Origin: Oricola sp.
GTDB lineage: Bacteria > Pseudomonadota > Alphaproteobacteria > Rhizobiales > Rhizobiaceae
DNA length: 64,000 nucleotides
Direction of reading: 5' to 3'
Assembly: GCF_022763245.1 (NCBI RefSeq)
Contig: NZ_JALEGV010000032.1
Coordinates: forward strand, 62,001 to 126,000
In this document: positions 42,132-50,190 of the stretch, piece by piece
How positions within the stretch are numbered: position 1 is the stretch's first letter
Layout of the letters: each line of letters opens with the position of its first letter
The notes under the pieces: generated by a model
Told to the model about the DNA's origin: nothing
The model's input: the letters and a program-made list of their open reading frames with translations, nothing else
Database searches by the model: none
Translations under genes and position numbers: made by a program

Positions 42132-44447
42132 TTGCCGGTTGTCGGGTGGAGAATTCGCGTTCGTGGCGTGGTGCAGGGCGTCGGCTTTCGCCCGCATGTC
42201 TGGCGATTGGCGCGGGACGACCGGCTGGCCGGCCAGGTGCTGAATGACGGCGCCGGAGTGGTGATCGAGGCGTGGGGCGCGGCGGCCGCGCTGGAGAGTT
42301 TTCTCAGGCGCCTGCGCGAGGCACCGCCGCCGCTGGCACGGATTGACGCCATCGAGCGCGAGGCGTTGGGCGGCGCGCCGCCCTATCCGGATTTTCGCAT
42401 CGTCGAAAGCCGGGAAGGGGCGGTCTCCACCGGGGTCGTGCCGGACGCGGCGACCTGTCCGGAATGTCTCGCCGAGATCTTCGATCCCGCCAACCGGCGC
42501 TACCGCTACGCCTTCACCAACTGCACCCATTGCGGACCGCGGCTCTCGATCATCCGGGCGATCCCCTATGACCGCGCGAACACCGCGATGGCGGGTTTCA
42601 CGATGTGCGCGGAGTGCGCGGCGGAATATGGCGATCCGGCGGATCGCCGGTTCCACGCCCAACCCAATGCCTGCCCGGTCTGCGGGCCGCAACTGTGGCT
42701 GGAGGACAGGCGAGGGCCGATCGAATGCGACGATCCGATCACCGAGGTGGCGGAGCGGCTGACCGCGGGCGGGATCGCGGCCATCAAGGGGATCGGCGGC
42801 TTCCACCTGGCATGCGATGCGCGAAACGAGGGGGTTGTTGCGGAGTTGCGCCGGCGCAAGCGCCGGGAGAGCAAGCCGCTGGCGGTGATGGCGCGAAACG
42901 TGAGTCAGATCACGGGCTTCTGCGCAATTTCTCCTGCTGAACTGGAGCTGCTGGGAGGGCCCGCTGCCCCGATCGTGCTTCTCGACAAAGTCGAAGACAT
43001 GCTCGCTCCGAGCGTGGCGCCGGGGCAGGGCCGCATCGGCGTCATGCTGCCCTACACGCCCCTGCATCATCTCCTGATGGCGGCGGTGGAGGGGCCTTTG
43101 GTGATGACCAGCGGCAATCTCTCCGAAGAGCCTCAGGCGACCGCCAATGAGGATGCCCGCGCCCGGCTTTCCGGGATCTCCGATTGCTGGCTCATGCATG
43201 ACCGCGACATCGTCAATCGGCTGGACGATTCCGTGATGCGGCTTGACAAGCCTGGCCCGCAGATCCTGCGCCGGGCACGCGGATTGGCGCCGGACCCTCT
43301 GCCGCTGGCCAGCGGGTTTTCCCATGCCCGGCTTCTGCTGGCGATGGGCGGCGAATTGAAGTCGAGCTTCTGCCTGTTGAAGGACGGTCAGGCGATCGTC
43401 TCACAGCATCTCGGCGATCTGGAAGAGGCAGCGACGCATGCCGATTACCGCAAGGCGATCGGGCTTTTTCGGGACACCTTTCGCTTCGAACCCGAATGTG
43501 TCGCGGTCGATCTGCATCCCGATTATCACTCCACCCGGTGGGGCGAGGCGCTGGCCGAGGAGACCGGCGCGAGGCTCGTGCGCGTGCAGCATCATCATGC
43601 GCATCTTGCGAGTTGCCTCGCGGAGCATGGCATGGAGCCGGCCGATGACGCGACGCTCGGTATCGTCCTCGACGGCCTGGGTCTCGGAACCGACCAGACG
43701 ATCTGGGGCGGTGAGATCCTTCTCGGCGGCTATGGCGGATTCCAACGGGTCGGGCATTTCGCGCCTGTGGCGCTGCCGGGTGGCGCCCAGGCGATGCGCG
43801 AGCCGTGGCGCAATACGGTGGCGCATCTCGCCGCCGCTTTCGGTGAGGACTGGCAAGGCCGGATTGCCGGGACCACCGTTGCGCGCATGTTGGCAGAAAG
43901 GCCGGTCGCGATGATCGAGCAGATGATCCGCCAGGGCGTGAATGCACCGCTTTCCTCCTCGGCAGGACGTCTGTTTGACGCGATGGCCGCCGCGCTTGGT
44001 GTCTGTCCGGATCGGCAGGGGTATGAGGGCGAGGCGGCGATGGCACTCGAGGCGCTAGCTGCGCCGCACCTCCGGCATGCAGGCCCCTATTCAATCGATG
44101 TGGAGGCGGAGGGCGGACCTCGAATCATCGCGTGGCATGACTTATGGGCGGCAGTGATCGACGATTTGAACTCAGGCGTGGAGACAGGCGTGATCGCCGC
44201 GCGGTTTCATCTGGGCCTCGCGGACATGCTTGCACGCGTCGCGACGGCGATCGCCGAAGCGGCCGGTATCACACGCCTCGCCTTGTCCGGCGGCGTCATG
44301 CAGAACCGCATCGTGCTCGAGTCCCTGCACGGCGCATTGACCGAACGGGGTTTTGAGGTTCTCACGCAGTCGCGCGTGCCGGCCAATGATGGCGGCCTGT
44401 CGCTGGGCCAGGCGGTCGTCGCCGCCGTAAGTGACCAAGGGGAATAG
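42132..44447 (+). CDS. hypF: Carbamoyltransferase HypF
   Basis: 771 residues in the standard order: acylphosphatase domain (about 1-90; RIRVRGVVQGVGFRPHVWRLA), zinc-finger pair (CPECL...CTHCGPR, CAEC...CPVCGPQ), YrdC-like domain (GGIAAIKGIGGFHLACDA) and Kae1-like domain with HHHAHLASCLAEH and SGGVMQNRIV. It makes the carbamoyl group passed to HypE Cys345. Start codon TTG 42132, four bases after hypE. Confidence 0.93.
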   Translation: MPVVGWRIRVRGVVQGVGFRPHVWRLARDDRLAGQVLNDGAGVVIEAWGAAAALESFLRRLREAPPPLARIDAIEREALGGAPPYPDFRIVESREGAVSTGVVPDAATCPECLAEIFDPANRRYRYAFTNCTHCGPRLSIIRAIPYDRANTAMAGFTMCAECAAEYGDPADRRFHAQPNACPVCGPQLWLEDRRGPIECDDPITEVAERLTAGGIAAIKGIGGFHLACDARNEGVVAELRRRKRRESKPLAVMARNVSQITGFCAISPAELELLGGPAAPIVLLDKVEDMLAPSVAPGQGRIGVMLPYTPLHHLLMAAVEGPLVMTSGNLSEEPQATANEDARARLSGISDCWLMHDRDIVNRLDDSVMRLDKPGPQILRRARGLAPDPLPLASGFSHARLLLAMGGELKSSFCLLKDGQAIVSQHLGDLEEAATHADYRKAIGLFRDTFRFEPECVAVDLHPDYHSTRWGEALAEETGARLVRVQHHHAHLASCLAEHGMEPADDATLGIVLDGLGLGTDQTIWGGEILLGGYGGFQRVGHFAPVALPGGAQAMREPWRNTVAHLAAAFGEDWQGRIAGTTVARMLAERPVAMIEQMIRQGVNAPLSSSAGRLFDAMAAALGVCPDRQGYEGEAAMALEALAAPHLRHAGPYSIDVEAEGGPRIIAWHDLWAAVIDDLNSGVETGVIAARFHLGLADMLARVATAIAEAAGITRLALSGGVMQNRIVLESLHGALTERGFEVLTQSRVPANDGGLSLGQAVVAAVSDQGE

Positions 44448-44495
44448 CGGATTCTGCTTGGCGGCGAGGCGGCTTGCCACTAAGCACGGGCGGCC

Positions 44496-45392
44496 ATGAC
44501 TTCGTCCGCCACTCCTCCGCGATCATCCGTTCTGACCGCCGTCCTCTGGATGGTGGGGGCGCACGCCTCCTTCGTCTCGATGGCGGTGTCCGGGCGCGCG
44601 ATCCAGTCCGAACTGAACACGTTCGAGCTGATGGCCTATCGCTCTGTGGTCGGGTTCATCCTCGTCTGCGCGATCATCGCCATGTCCTCGGACGGTTTCA
44701 GGCAGGTGAAGACAACCCGGCCGGGCCTCCATGTGCTGCGCAACCTGTTTCATTTCACCGGCCAGAACCTCTGGTTCTACGGCATCACCGTCATTCCGCT
44801 CGCGCAATTGGTGGCGCTTGAATTCAGCAGCCCGATCTGGGTCGCGTTGCTCGCGCCACTGATGCTGGGCGAGAGCATGACCCGGGCGAAGTTCATCGGC
44901 GCGCTGATCGGTTTTGTCGGCGTGCTGGTCGTCGCCCGGCCCGGGATCGCACCGCTCGATCTCGGCCATTTCGCCGGTCTCGGCGCCTCCATCGGCTTCG
45001 CGATGAACACGATCTTCACCAAGAAGCTAATGCGCACGGACACGACGCTGAGCGTGTTGTTCTGGATGACGGCAAGCCAGGCGGTGATGGGCTTCGCGCT
45101 GGCGGCGCCCGGCGGCGTGACGATGTTCTCGCTCGGCATGACGCCGTGGATCATCCTCGTCGGCGTCGCCGGACTTTCCGCGCATCTGTGCCTGACCAAT
45201 GCGCTGCGCCATGCGCCGGCGACCATCGTCGCGCCGATGGAATTCGCGCGCCTGCCGGTGATCGCCGTGATCGGTATGATCGTCTACGGCGAACCGCTGG
45301 AGTTCGCCGTCTTCGCGGGTGCCGCGCTGATCCTGGCCGGCAACCTCTACAATATCATCGGCCAGAGACGGGCGCGGACGCGAGCGGCCTGA
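44496..45392 (+). CDS. EamA/DMT-family transporter
   Basis: 298 residues, about ten membrane segments in two EamA repeats (TAVLWMVGAHASFVSMAVSG; APLDLGHFAGLGASIGFAMN). Marks include FHFTGQNLWFYGITVIPLAQLVALEFSSPIW, seen in the S-adenosylmethionine/RhtA-related exporters. The substrate is unknown. It stands alone after hypF. Confidence 0.85.
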   Translation: MTSSATPPRSSVLTAVLWMVGAHASFVSMAVSGRAIQSELNTFELMAYRSVVGFILVCAIIAMSSDGFRQVKTTRPGLHVLRNLFHFTGQNLWFYGITVIPLAQLVALEFSSPIWVALLAPLMLGESMTRAKFIGALIGFVGVLVVARPGIAPLDLGHFAGLGASIGFAMNTIFTKKLMRTDTTLSVLFWMTASQAVMGFALAAPGGVTMFSLGMTPWIILVGVAGLSAHLCLTNALRHAPATIVAPMEFARLPVIAVIGMIVYGEPLEFAVFAGAALILAGNLYNIIGQRRARTRAA

Positions 45393-45398
45393 GGCTGC

Positions 45399-45794
45399 TC
45401 AGTCGAGTTCGCCCGATTCGCGCATCTTCTCCCAGCCTTCCTCGATCTGGTCGGGGACCAGCGGGTGGGACAGCAGGTAATCGGCGGTCGAACCCTCGTG
45501 GCGCTGGCGGGCAAGCGCGATGGTGCTGTCCCATTCCTGCGGCTCGGCATCGCCACGACCGATCCAGTAGAGCGCGACGAGAGCGTCCTGCTGGTCGTCA
45601 TTGAGGCCTTCGATCTCCTGCACGAGTTCCGCGCGGGTGAGGTCGCCGGACTGCTCCTGAAGTGCTGCCGGGATCTCGTCGTCGGTGGGGTTTCCGCCGG
45701 GATCGGAGATGTCGGTTTCCTCACGCGCCATGAGCGCGCGCATCCGAAGGATCAGGTTTTCCAGTTCTCCGCTGTCGACTGCGATATCGGCCAT
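45399..45794 (-). CDS. DUF3775-family protein
   Basis: 131 residues, acidic, with LTRAELVQEIEGLNDDQQDALVALYWIGRGD and DYLLSHPLVPDQIEEGWEKM, which mark DUF3775, a conserved proteobacterial family without a known function. The start is at ATG 45794, with GGAGGG just upstream on the minus strand, in preference to GTG 45806. No signal peptide or membrane segment. Confidence 0.75.
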   Translation of the reverse strand: MADIAVDSGELENLILRMRALMAREETDISDPGGNPTDDEIPAALQEQSGDLTRAELVQEIEGLNDDQQDALVALYWIGRGDAEPQEWDSTIALARQRHEGSTADYLLSHPLVPDQIEEGWEKMRESGELD

Positions 45795-45878
45795 CGGACC
45801 CTCCACTTTCTCAATTGCGGTGGACGGAGCTTAGAGCGCGTCCGGCCGTTTCCCTTGATTTCAGTCAAGCGCGCGCGA

Positions 45879-46715
45879 TCACGCGGCTGCGGCGCCGGCA
45901 GCCTGCAGAATCGGCTCGATGCTGAAATGAAAGTCCTTGTCGATGGAGTAGACGACCCCGTCGGCAAAGGGCTTCCAGTTCTCGCCGCTGATCGGTTCGG
46001 AGGCGATCTCGATGGCGCGATAGTCCTGCCCGCTTTCGTGCTGAACATGCTTGCGTCCGCAAATGCCGCAGACGGTGACCTCGGTGCGGACAAGGTGCCA
46101 GAGCGTCCGCCCGTAGCGCGAGCCGACAAGCTGTTCACCGTCGGTGAGGACGATGTTGAGGGCCGGGGGTTCCTCGACCTGGACCGATTGCGACCACTGG
46201 ATGATCCGTTGCAGGCCGCGGCCCACGGTCTGTTGCAGCGGCGTTTCCGGGTGACGCATGTGCAGGGAGAGAAGATAGTAGAAGATGTGCTCGCTGTCGG
46301 TCACGCCCTTAATGTCGTTGCGCAACACCGGATCGATGTGCTCGATCATCAGATCGCGCACGTCCGCGAAATGGGGAACGGTGCCGTTATGGGCGAAGAT
46401 CCACCGTCCGTTTCGGAAGGGATGCGTGTTCTCGACGGAGTGGCCGCCGACCGTCGCATGGCGCACATGCGCGACGACGGTCTTCGCATAGACGCGGGCC
46501 GCGGTCTTGCGGAAATGTTCGCCGTGCCAGGCCGCCCAGGTCTGCTTCTCGATCAACGGAACGGTGTCGGCATAGTCCGCGACGCCCCAGCCATGGCCGT
46601 GGGCCAGGCCCTCCGCGTCGCCGATGCTCTGTTGCATGAGCGCGTTTTGCGCATGGACGAGACTGCATTCGACGCGGGTCGGTTCTGTCGCGCGCATGGC
46701 GTATAGGCGGCACAC
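45879..46715 (-). CDS. Class II glutamine amidotransferase
   Basis: 278 residues beginning MCRLYAMRA, with the N-terminal nucleophile Cys2 exposed after Met removal. Further class II motifs are VVAHVRHATVG, NTHPFRNGRWIFAHNGTV and SEHIFYYLL. Standalone proteins of this type include EgtC (ergothioneine) and other gamma-glutamyl hydrolases/transferases; the partner is not visible here. It is divergent from puuD. Confidence 0.85.
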   Translation of the reverse strand: MCRLYAMRATEPTRVECSLVHAQNALMQQSIGDAEGLAHGHGWGVADYADTVPLIEKQTWAAWHGEHFRKTAARVYAKTVVAHVRHATVGGHSVENTHPFRNGRWIFAHNGTVPHFADVRDLMIEHIDPVLRNDIKGVTDSEHIFYYLLSLHMRHPETPLQQTVGRGLQRIIQWSQSVQVEEPPALNIVLTDGEQLVGSRYGRTLWHLVRTEVTVCGICGRKHVQHESGQDYRAIEIASEPISGENWKPFADGVVYSIDKDFHFSIEPILQAAGAAAA

Positions 46716-46956
46716 GGTGTGGTCTCCATTGATTCAGGACGCCGTCATTTGGCGTGCCATATTCGGCTGTGCGTTGAGCGATATCAACAATTTCCTCGGG
46801 CACATAGCGTCCCGTTGCGGAATGGGGCGTCCTGATTGTGGGACGGGCGCATTGGCCGGTGCGTTCATGGCGCATCGGAGTCGATGTTGCGCCGCAATAA
46901 ACTCTTGCCTTTAGAAATCCGATCGGCATGCTAGTCCCGTTAAAGGGGACACTGCC

Positions 46957-48183
46957 TTGCTCGATTTCGCCATTGCCTGGGATTGGCTCACCTTCGCCGC
47001 GCGCTGGCTGCATGTCGTCACCGCGATCGCCTGGATCGGATCCTCCTTCTATTTCATCGCGCTCGACCTCGGGCTGCGCCAAAGGCCGGAACTGCCGGAA
47101 GGCGCCTATGGCGAGGAGTGGCAGGTTCACGGCGGCGGTTTCTATCACATCCAGAAGTATCTCGTCGCGCCTGCGCAGATGCCGGAGCATCTGACCTGGT
47201 TCAAATGGGAATCCTACGCCACATGGATGTCCGGCGCGGCGTTGATGGCGATGCTCTATTATGCGGGCGCGGATCTCTACCTCATCGACCGCAACGTGCT
47301 CGACGTGCCGGCCTGGGGCGGGATCGTGATCTCGCTTCTGTCGTTGACGATCGGCTGGATCGTCTATGACCGCCTGTGCAAATCGCCGATCGGCAAGAGC
47401 GACACAGGGCTGATGCTGCTGCTCTACGTGTTGCTGGTCTTCATGGCGTGGGGCTACACGCACATCTTCAGCGGCCGCGCGACCTTCGTCCATCTCGGCG
47501 CCTTCACGGCGACGATCATGACGGCGAACGTGTTCTTCATCATCATCCCGAACCAGACCAAGGTCGTCGCCGCGCTCAAGGCCGGCGAGAAGCCGGATCC
47601 GTCACTCGGCAAGGCGGCGAAGCAGCGCTCGCTGCACAACAACTACCTGACGCTGCCCGTCATCTTCCTGATGCTCTCCAACCATTATCCACTGGCCTTC
47701 GCCACGCCGTACAATTGGGTGATCGCATCGCTGATCTTCATCATGGGCGTGCTGATCCGCCACTATTTCAACTCCACGCATGCCCGCAAGGGCGAGCCCT
47801 ACTGGACGTGGCTGGCGAGCGGAATCATCTTCGTTCTCATCATCTGGCTGTCGACGAACCCGATGCGCCATGTCGACGAGGAGGCGGCCCTGCCGACGCG
47901 CTCGGCGGAGCGTATGATGGCGTCCGCGCATTTCGAGGAAGCGCGAGACGTTGTCATGTCGCGCTGCTCGATGTGCCATGCCGCGGAACCCGCCTGGGAC
48001 GGCATCCACTGGGCGCCGAAGCACGTGCTGCTCGACACGGATGCAAGCATCGCCAACCATGCCCGTGAAATCTATCTGCAGGCGGGTGTCAGCCACGCCA
48101 TGCCGCCCGGCAATGTCACGGACATTCCGCCGGAAGAGCGCGCCACGCTGGTGCGCTGGTACAGGTCGCGCGGGGACACGTGA
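46957..48183 (+). CDS. puuD: Membrane-bound urate hydroxylase PuuD with C-terminal cytochrome c
   Basis: 408 residues: membrane domain with about eight segments (WLHVVTAIAWIGSSFYFIALD first), and a C-terminal cytochrome c with heme site CSMCH at 337-341 and an axial Met in HAMPPGN. PuuD oxidises urate to 5-hydroxyisourate and gives the electrons to the respiratory chain. Start codon TTG 46957 with AAAGGGGA upstream. The stop overlaps guaD by four bases, giving a purine unit. Confidence 0.9.
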   Translation: MLDFAIAWDWLTFAARWLHVVTAIAWIGSSFYFIALDLGLRQRPELPEGAYGEEWQVHGGGFYHIQKYLVAPAQMPEHLTWFKWESYATWMSGAALMAMLYYAGADLYLIDRNVLDVPAWGGIVISLLSLTIGWIVYDRLCKSPIGKSDTGLMLLLYVLLVFMAWGYTHIFSGRATFVHLGAFTATIMTANVFFIIIPNQTKVVAALKAGEKPDPSLGKAAKQRSLHNNYLTLPVIFLMLSNHYPLAFATPYNWVIASLIFIMGVLIRHYFNSTHARKGEPYWTWLASGIIFVLIIWLSTNPMRHVDEEAALPTRSAERMMASAHFEEARDVVMSRCSMCHAAEPAWDGIHWAPKHVLLDTDASIANHAREIYLQAGVSHAMPPGNVTDIPPEERATLVRWYRSRGDT

Positions 48184-49493
48184 GCGCGACCGGTCTCTTT
48201 CGCGGCCGCCTCCTCTGGTTCGATCGGGAGCCGGAGGGTGCAGAGGACACGGCCGCCTTCCACTATGTCGAAGACGGCGCGATCGCGGTCGCGGATGGCC
48301 GGATTGCCTGGTCGGGGGATTGGTCCGACCTGCCGGAGGCATTCCGATCGGACGACTACTCGGATTATCGCCCGCATCTGATCGTGCCGGGGTTCATCGA
48401 CTGCCACATCCATTTCCCGCAGGGCCAGGTCGTCGCCTCCTATGCGGGCAGCCTGCTGGAATGGCTGAACACCTACACCTTCGTCGAGGAGCAGAAATAC
48501 GGCGACCCGACGCATGCGCAGAGCATGGCGGGCCGGTTCCTCGACATGTTGCTGGCGCATGGCACGACGACGGCGGTCGCCTACGGGTCCGTGCACAAGG
48601 GCTCGGTCGACGCGTTGCTCGGCGCTGCCGTGGCTCGGGACATGCGCATGATCGCCGGCAAGGTGATGATGGATCTCAACGCGCCGGAACCGCTCACGGA
48701 CACGCCGCAGTCGGGCTATGACGACACCAAGGCGCTGATTTCCGAGTGGCACGGCAAGGCGCGCGTCGAGGTGGCGGTGACGCCGCGTTTCGCACTGACG
48801 TCGACCGAAGCTCAGATGGAGATGTCCGGGGCCCTGGCGCGAGAACACCCGGACTGCATCGTGCAGACGCATCTGTCGGAAAATCACCGCGAGATCGCCA
48901 CGGTCGCCGAATTGTTCCCTTGGTCGAAGGACTACACCGACATCTATGACCATTACGGCCTGATGGGACCGAAGACGCTGTTTGGCCACTGCATTCATCA
49001 GGGTCCGCGCGAGATCGCGCGCATGTCGGAAAGCGGCTCCGTCGCGGTCTTCTGTCCGACGTCCAACCTGTTTCTCGGGTCCGGCCTGTTCGATCTCGAC
49101 AAGATGCGGTCGGTTTCTCCGCATGTTCGCCACGCCGTTGCGACCGACATCGGCGGCGGCACCAACTGGTCGATGCTGCGGACGCTGGACGAGGGCTACA
49201 AGGTGCTCAACCTGCAGGGCCAGCGCTACCATCCGCTGCGTTCCTTCTACCAGGCGACACTCGGCAATGCGCAGGCTATCGGCATGGAGACGAGCATCGG
49301 CAAGCTGAAAGCGGGCTATGAAGCCGATTTCGTCGTTCTCGACGTTGCGTCCAATCCCGGCATGGCGCTGCGCGCCGAGACCGTCTCGACCCTTTCGGAA
49401 GAGTTGTTCCTGATGCAGACGATGGGCGACGATCGGGCCGTGGCTGCGACCATTGTGTCAGGTGTCACAGCGCATCGGCGCGACAAGGCCTAA
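48180..49493 (+). CDS. guaD: Guanine deaminase
   Basis: 437 residues, normal for GuaD. Zinc site HIH in PGFIDCHIHFPQ, QTHLSEN, FGHCIHQ and late ATDIGGG with the catalytic Asp; AYGSVHKGS and CPTSNLFLGSG support guanine deaminase over other ATZ/TRZ enzymes. It converts guanine to xanthine, upstream of urate. GTG start overlapping puuD. Confidence 0.9.
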   Translation: MSATGLFRGRLLWFDREPEGAEDTAAFHYVEDGAIAVADGRIAWSGDWSDLPEAFRSDDYSDYRPHLIVPGFIDCHIHFPQGQVVASYAGSLLEWLNTYTFVEEQKYGDPTHAQSMAGRFLDMLLAHGTTTAVAYGSVHKGSVDALLGAAVARDMRMIAGKVMMDLNAPEPLTDTPQSGYDDTKALISEWHGKARVEVAVTPRFALTSTEAQMEMSGALAREHPDCIVQTHLSENHREIATVAELFPWSKDYTDIYDHYGLMGPKTLFGHCIHQGPREIARMSESGSVAVFCPTSNLFLGSGLFDLDKMRSVSPHVRHAVATDIGGGTNWSMLRTLDEGYKVLNLQGQRYHPLRSFYQATLGNAQAIGMETSIGKLKAGYEADFVVLDVASNPGMALRAETVSTLSEELFLMQTMGDDRAVAATIVSGVTAHRRDKA

Positions 49494-49563
49494 ACCAGGG
49501 ACAAGTTCAGGGCCGGCGAGAATACAACAAGATGACCGGTCAAGAAGGGAAGGCGGTTCCGGG

Positions 49564-50190
49564 TCAATCGATCCGGTAGCCGACCTCTTCGGAGGAGCGG
49601 CGCAAAAGGCTCCAGAAAGATCGGGCGAAGGAGCGGAAGACATGAATGTCGAACGCATCTTCGCCGACGCGTTGGACAAGCGCGGTGATGTCATGATGCA
49701 TGGTGGCCAAGCCTTGGCCCCTTGCAAAAGCGGTGTTGGCGAAGTTGATGGCGAACAACTTGGAGAGCACCCAGCGGCTCTTCGGGCCGTCGATGCGGAT
49801 GACGACGCGGCCGTGGCTGAGATCGGTGACGCTTCCGTCCTCGCCGACGGAACCGGCGAGTTGAGCGACCAGATCCGGTTTCGTCCCCGCCACGAGCCAG
49901 CGGCCCGGGGCGAAGTTGAAGACGTTGATCTCCAGTTTTGCAGTACCGCTGCCCGGCGCGACGTTGAGCATGACGCCGGCGACCGCGCGAATGGCGACGC
50001 GGCATTTGCCTTCACTATCCTTCCACGACGCAACTTCACCGATCGACAGGCCGGTTCTCTCCGTCAGGAAGACGCCGGGTCCGTCATCGGTCAGCGCCCC
50101 GAACTCGCCCGGGCGCTTGAGGCCCTGTAGCGGGGAGGCCGCATGCGCGGCGATCACCGGATCGGCGACGAAGCTGCGGCGGTCAGCCAT
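49564..50190 (-). CDS. soxG: Sarcosine oxidase gamma subunit (SoxG)
   Basis: 208 residues with the SoxG pattern: LSIGEVASWKDSEGK, RWLVAGTKPDLVAQL, SHGRVVIRIDGPKSRWVLSKL and CRVAIRA; a GcvT-like beta fold. It supports the alpha subunit's folate-binding half. Last gene of the operon; the start overlaps soxA by eight bases. The C-terminus SFARSFWSLL is typical. Confidence 0.87.
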   Translation of the reverse strand: MADRRSFVADPVIAAHAASPLQGLKRPGEFGALTDDGPGVFLTERTGLSIGEVASWKDSEGKCRVAIRAVAGVMLNVAPGSGTAKLEINVFNFAPGRWLVAGTKPDLVAQLAGSVGEDGSVTDLSHGRVVIRIDGPKSRWVLSKLFAINFANTAFARGQGLATMHHDITALVQRVGEDAFDIHVFRSFARSFWSLLRRSSEEVGYRID

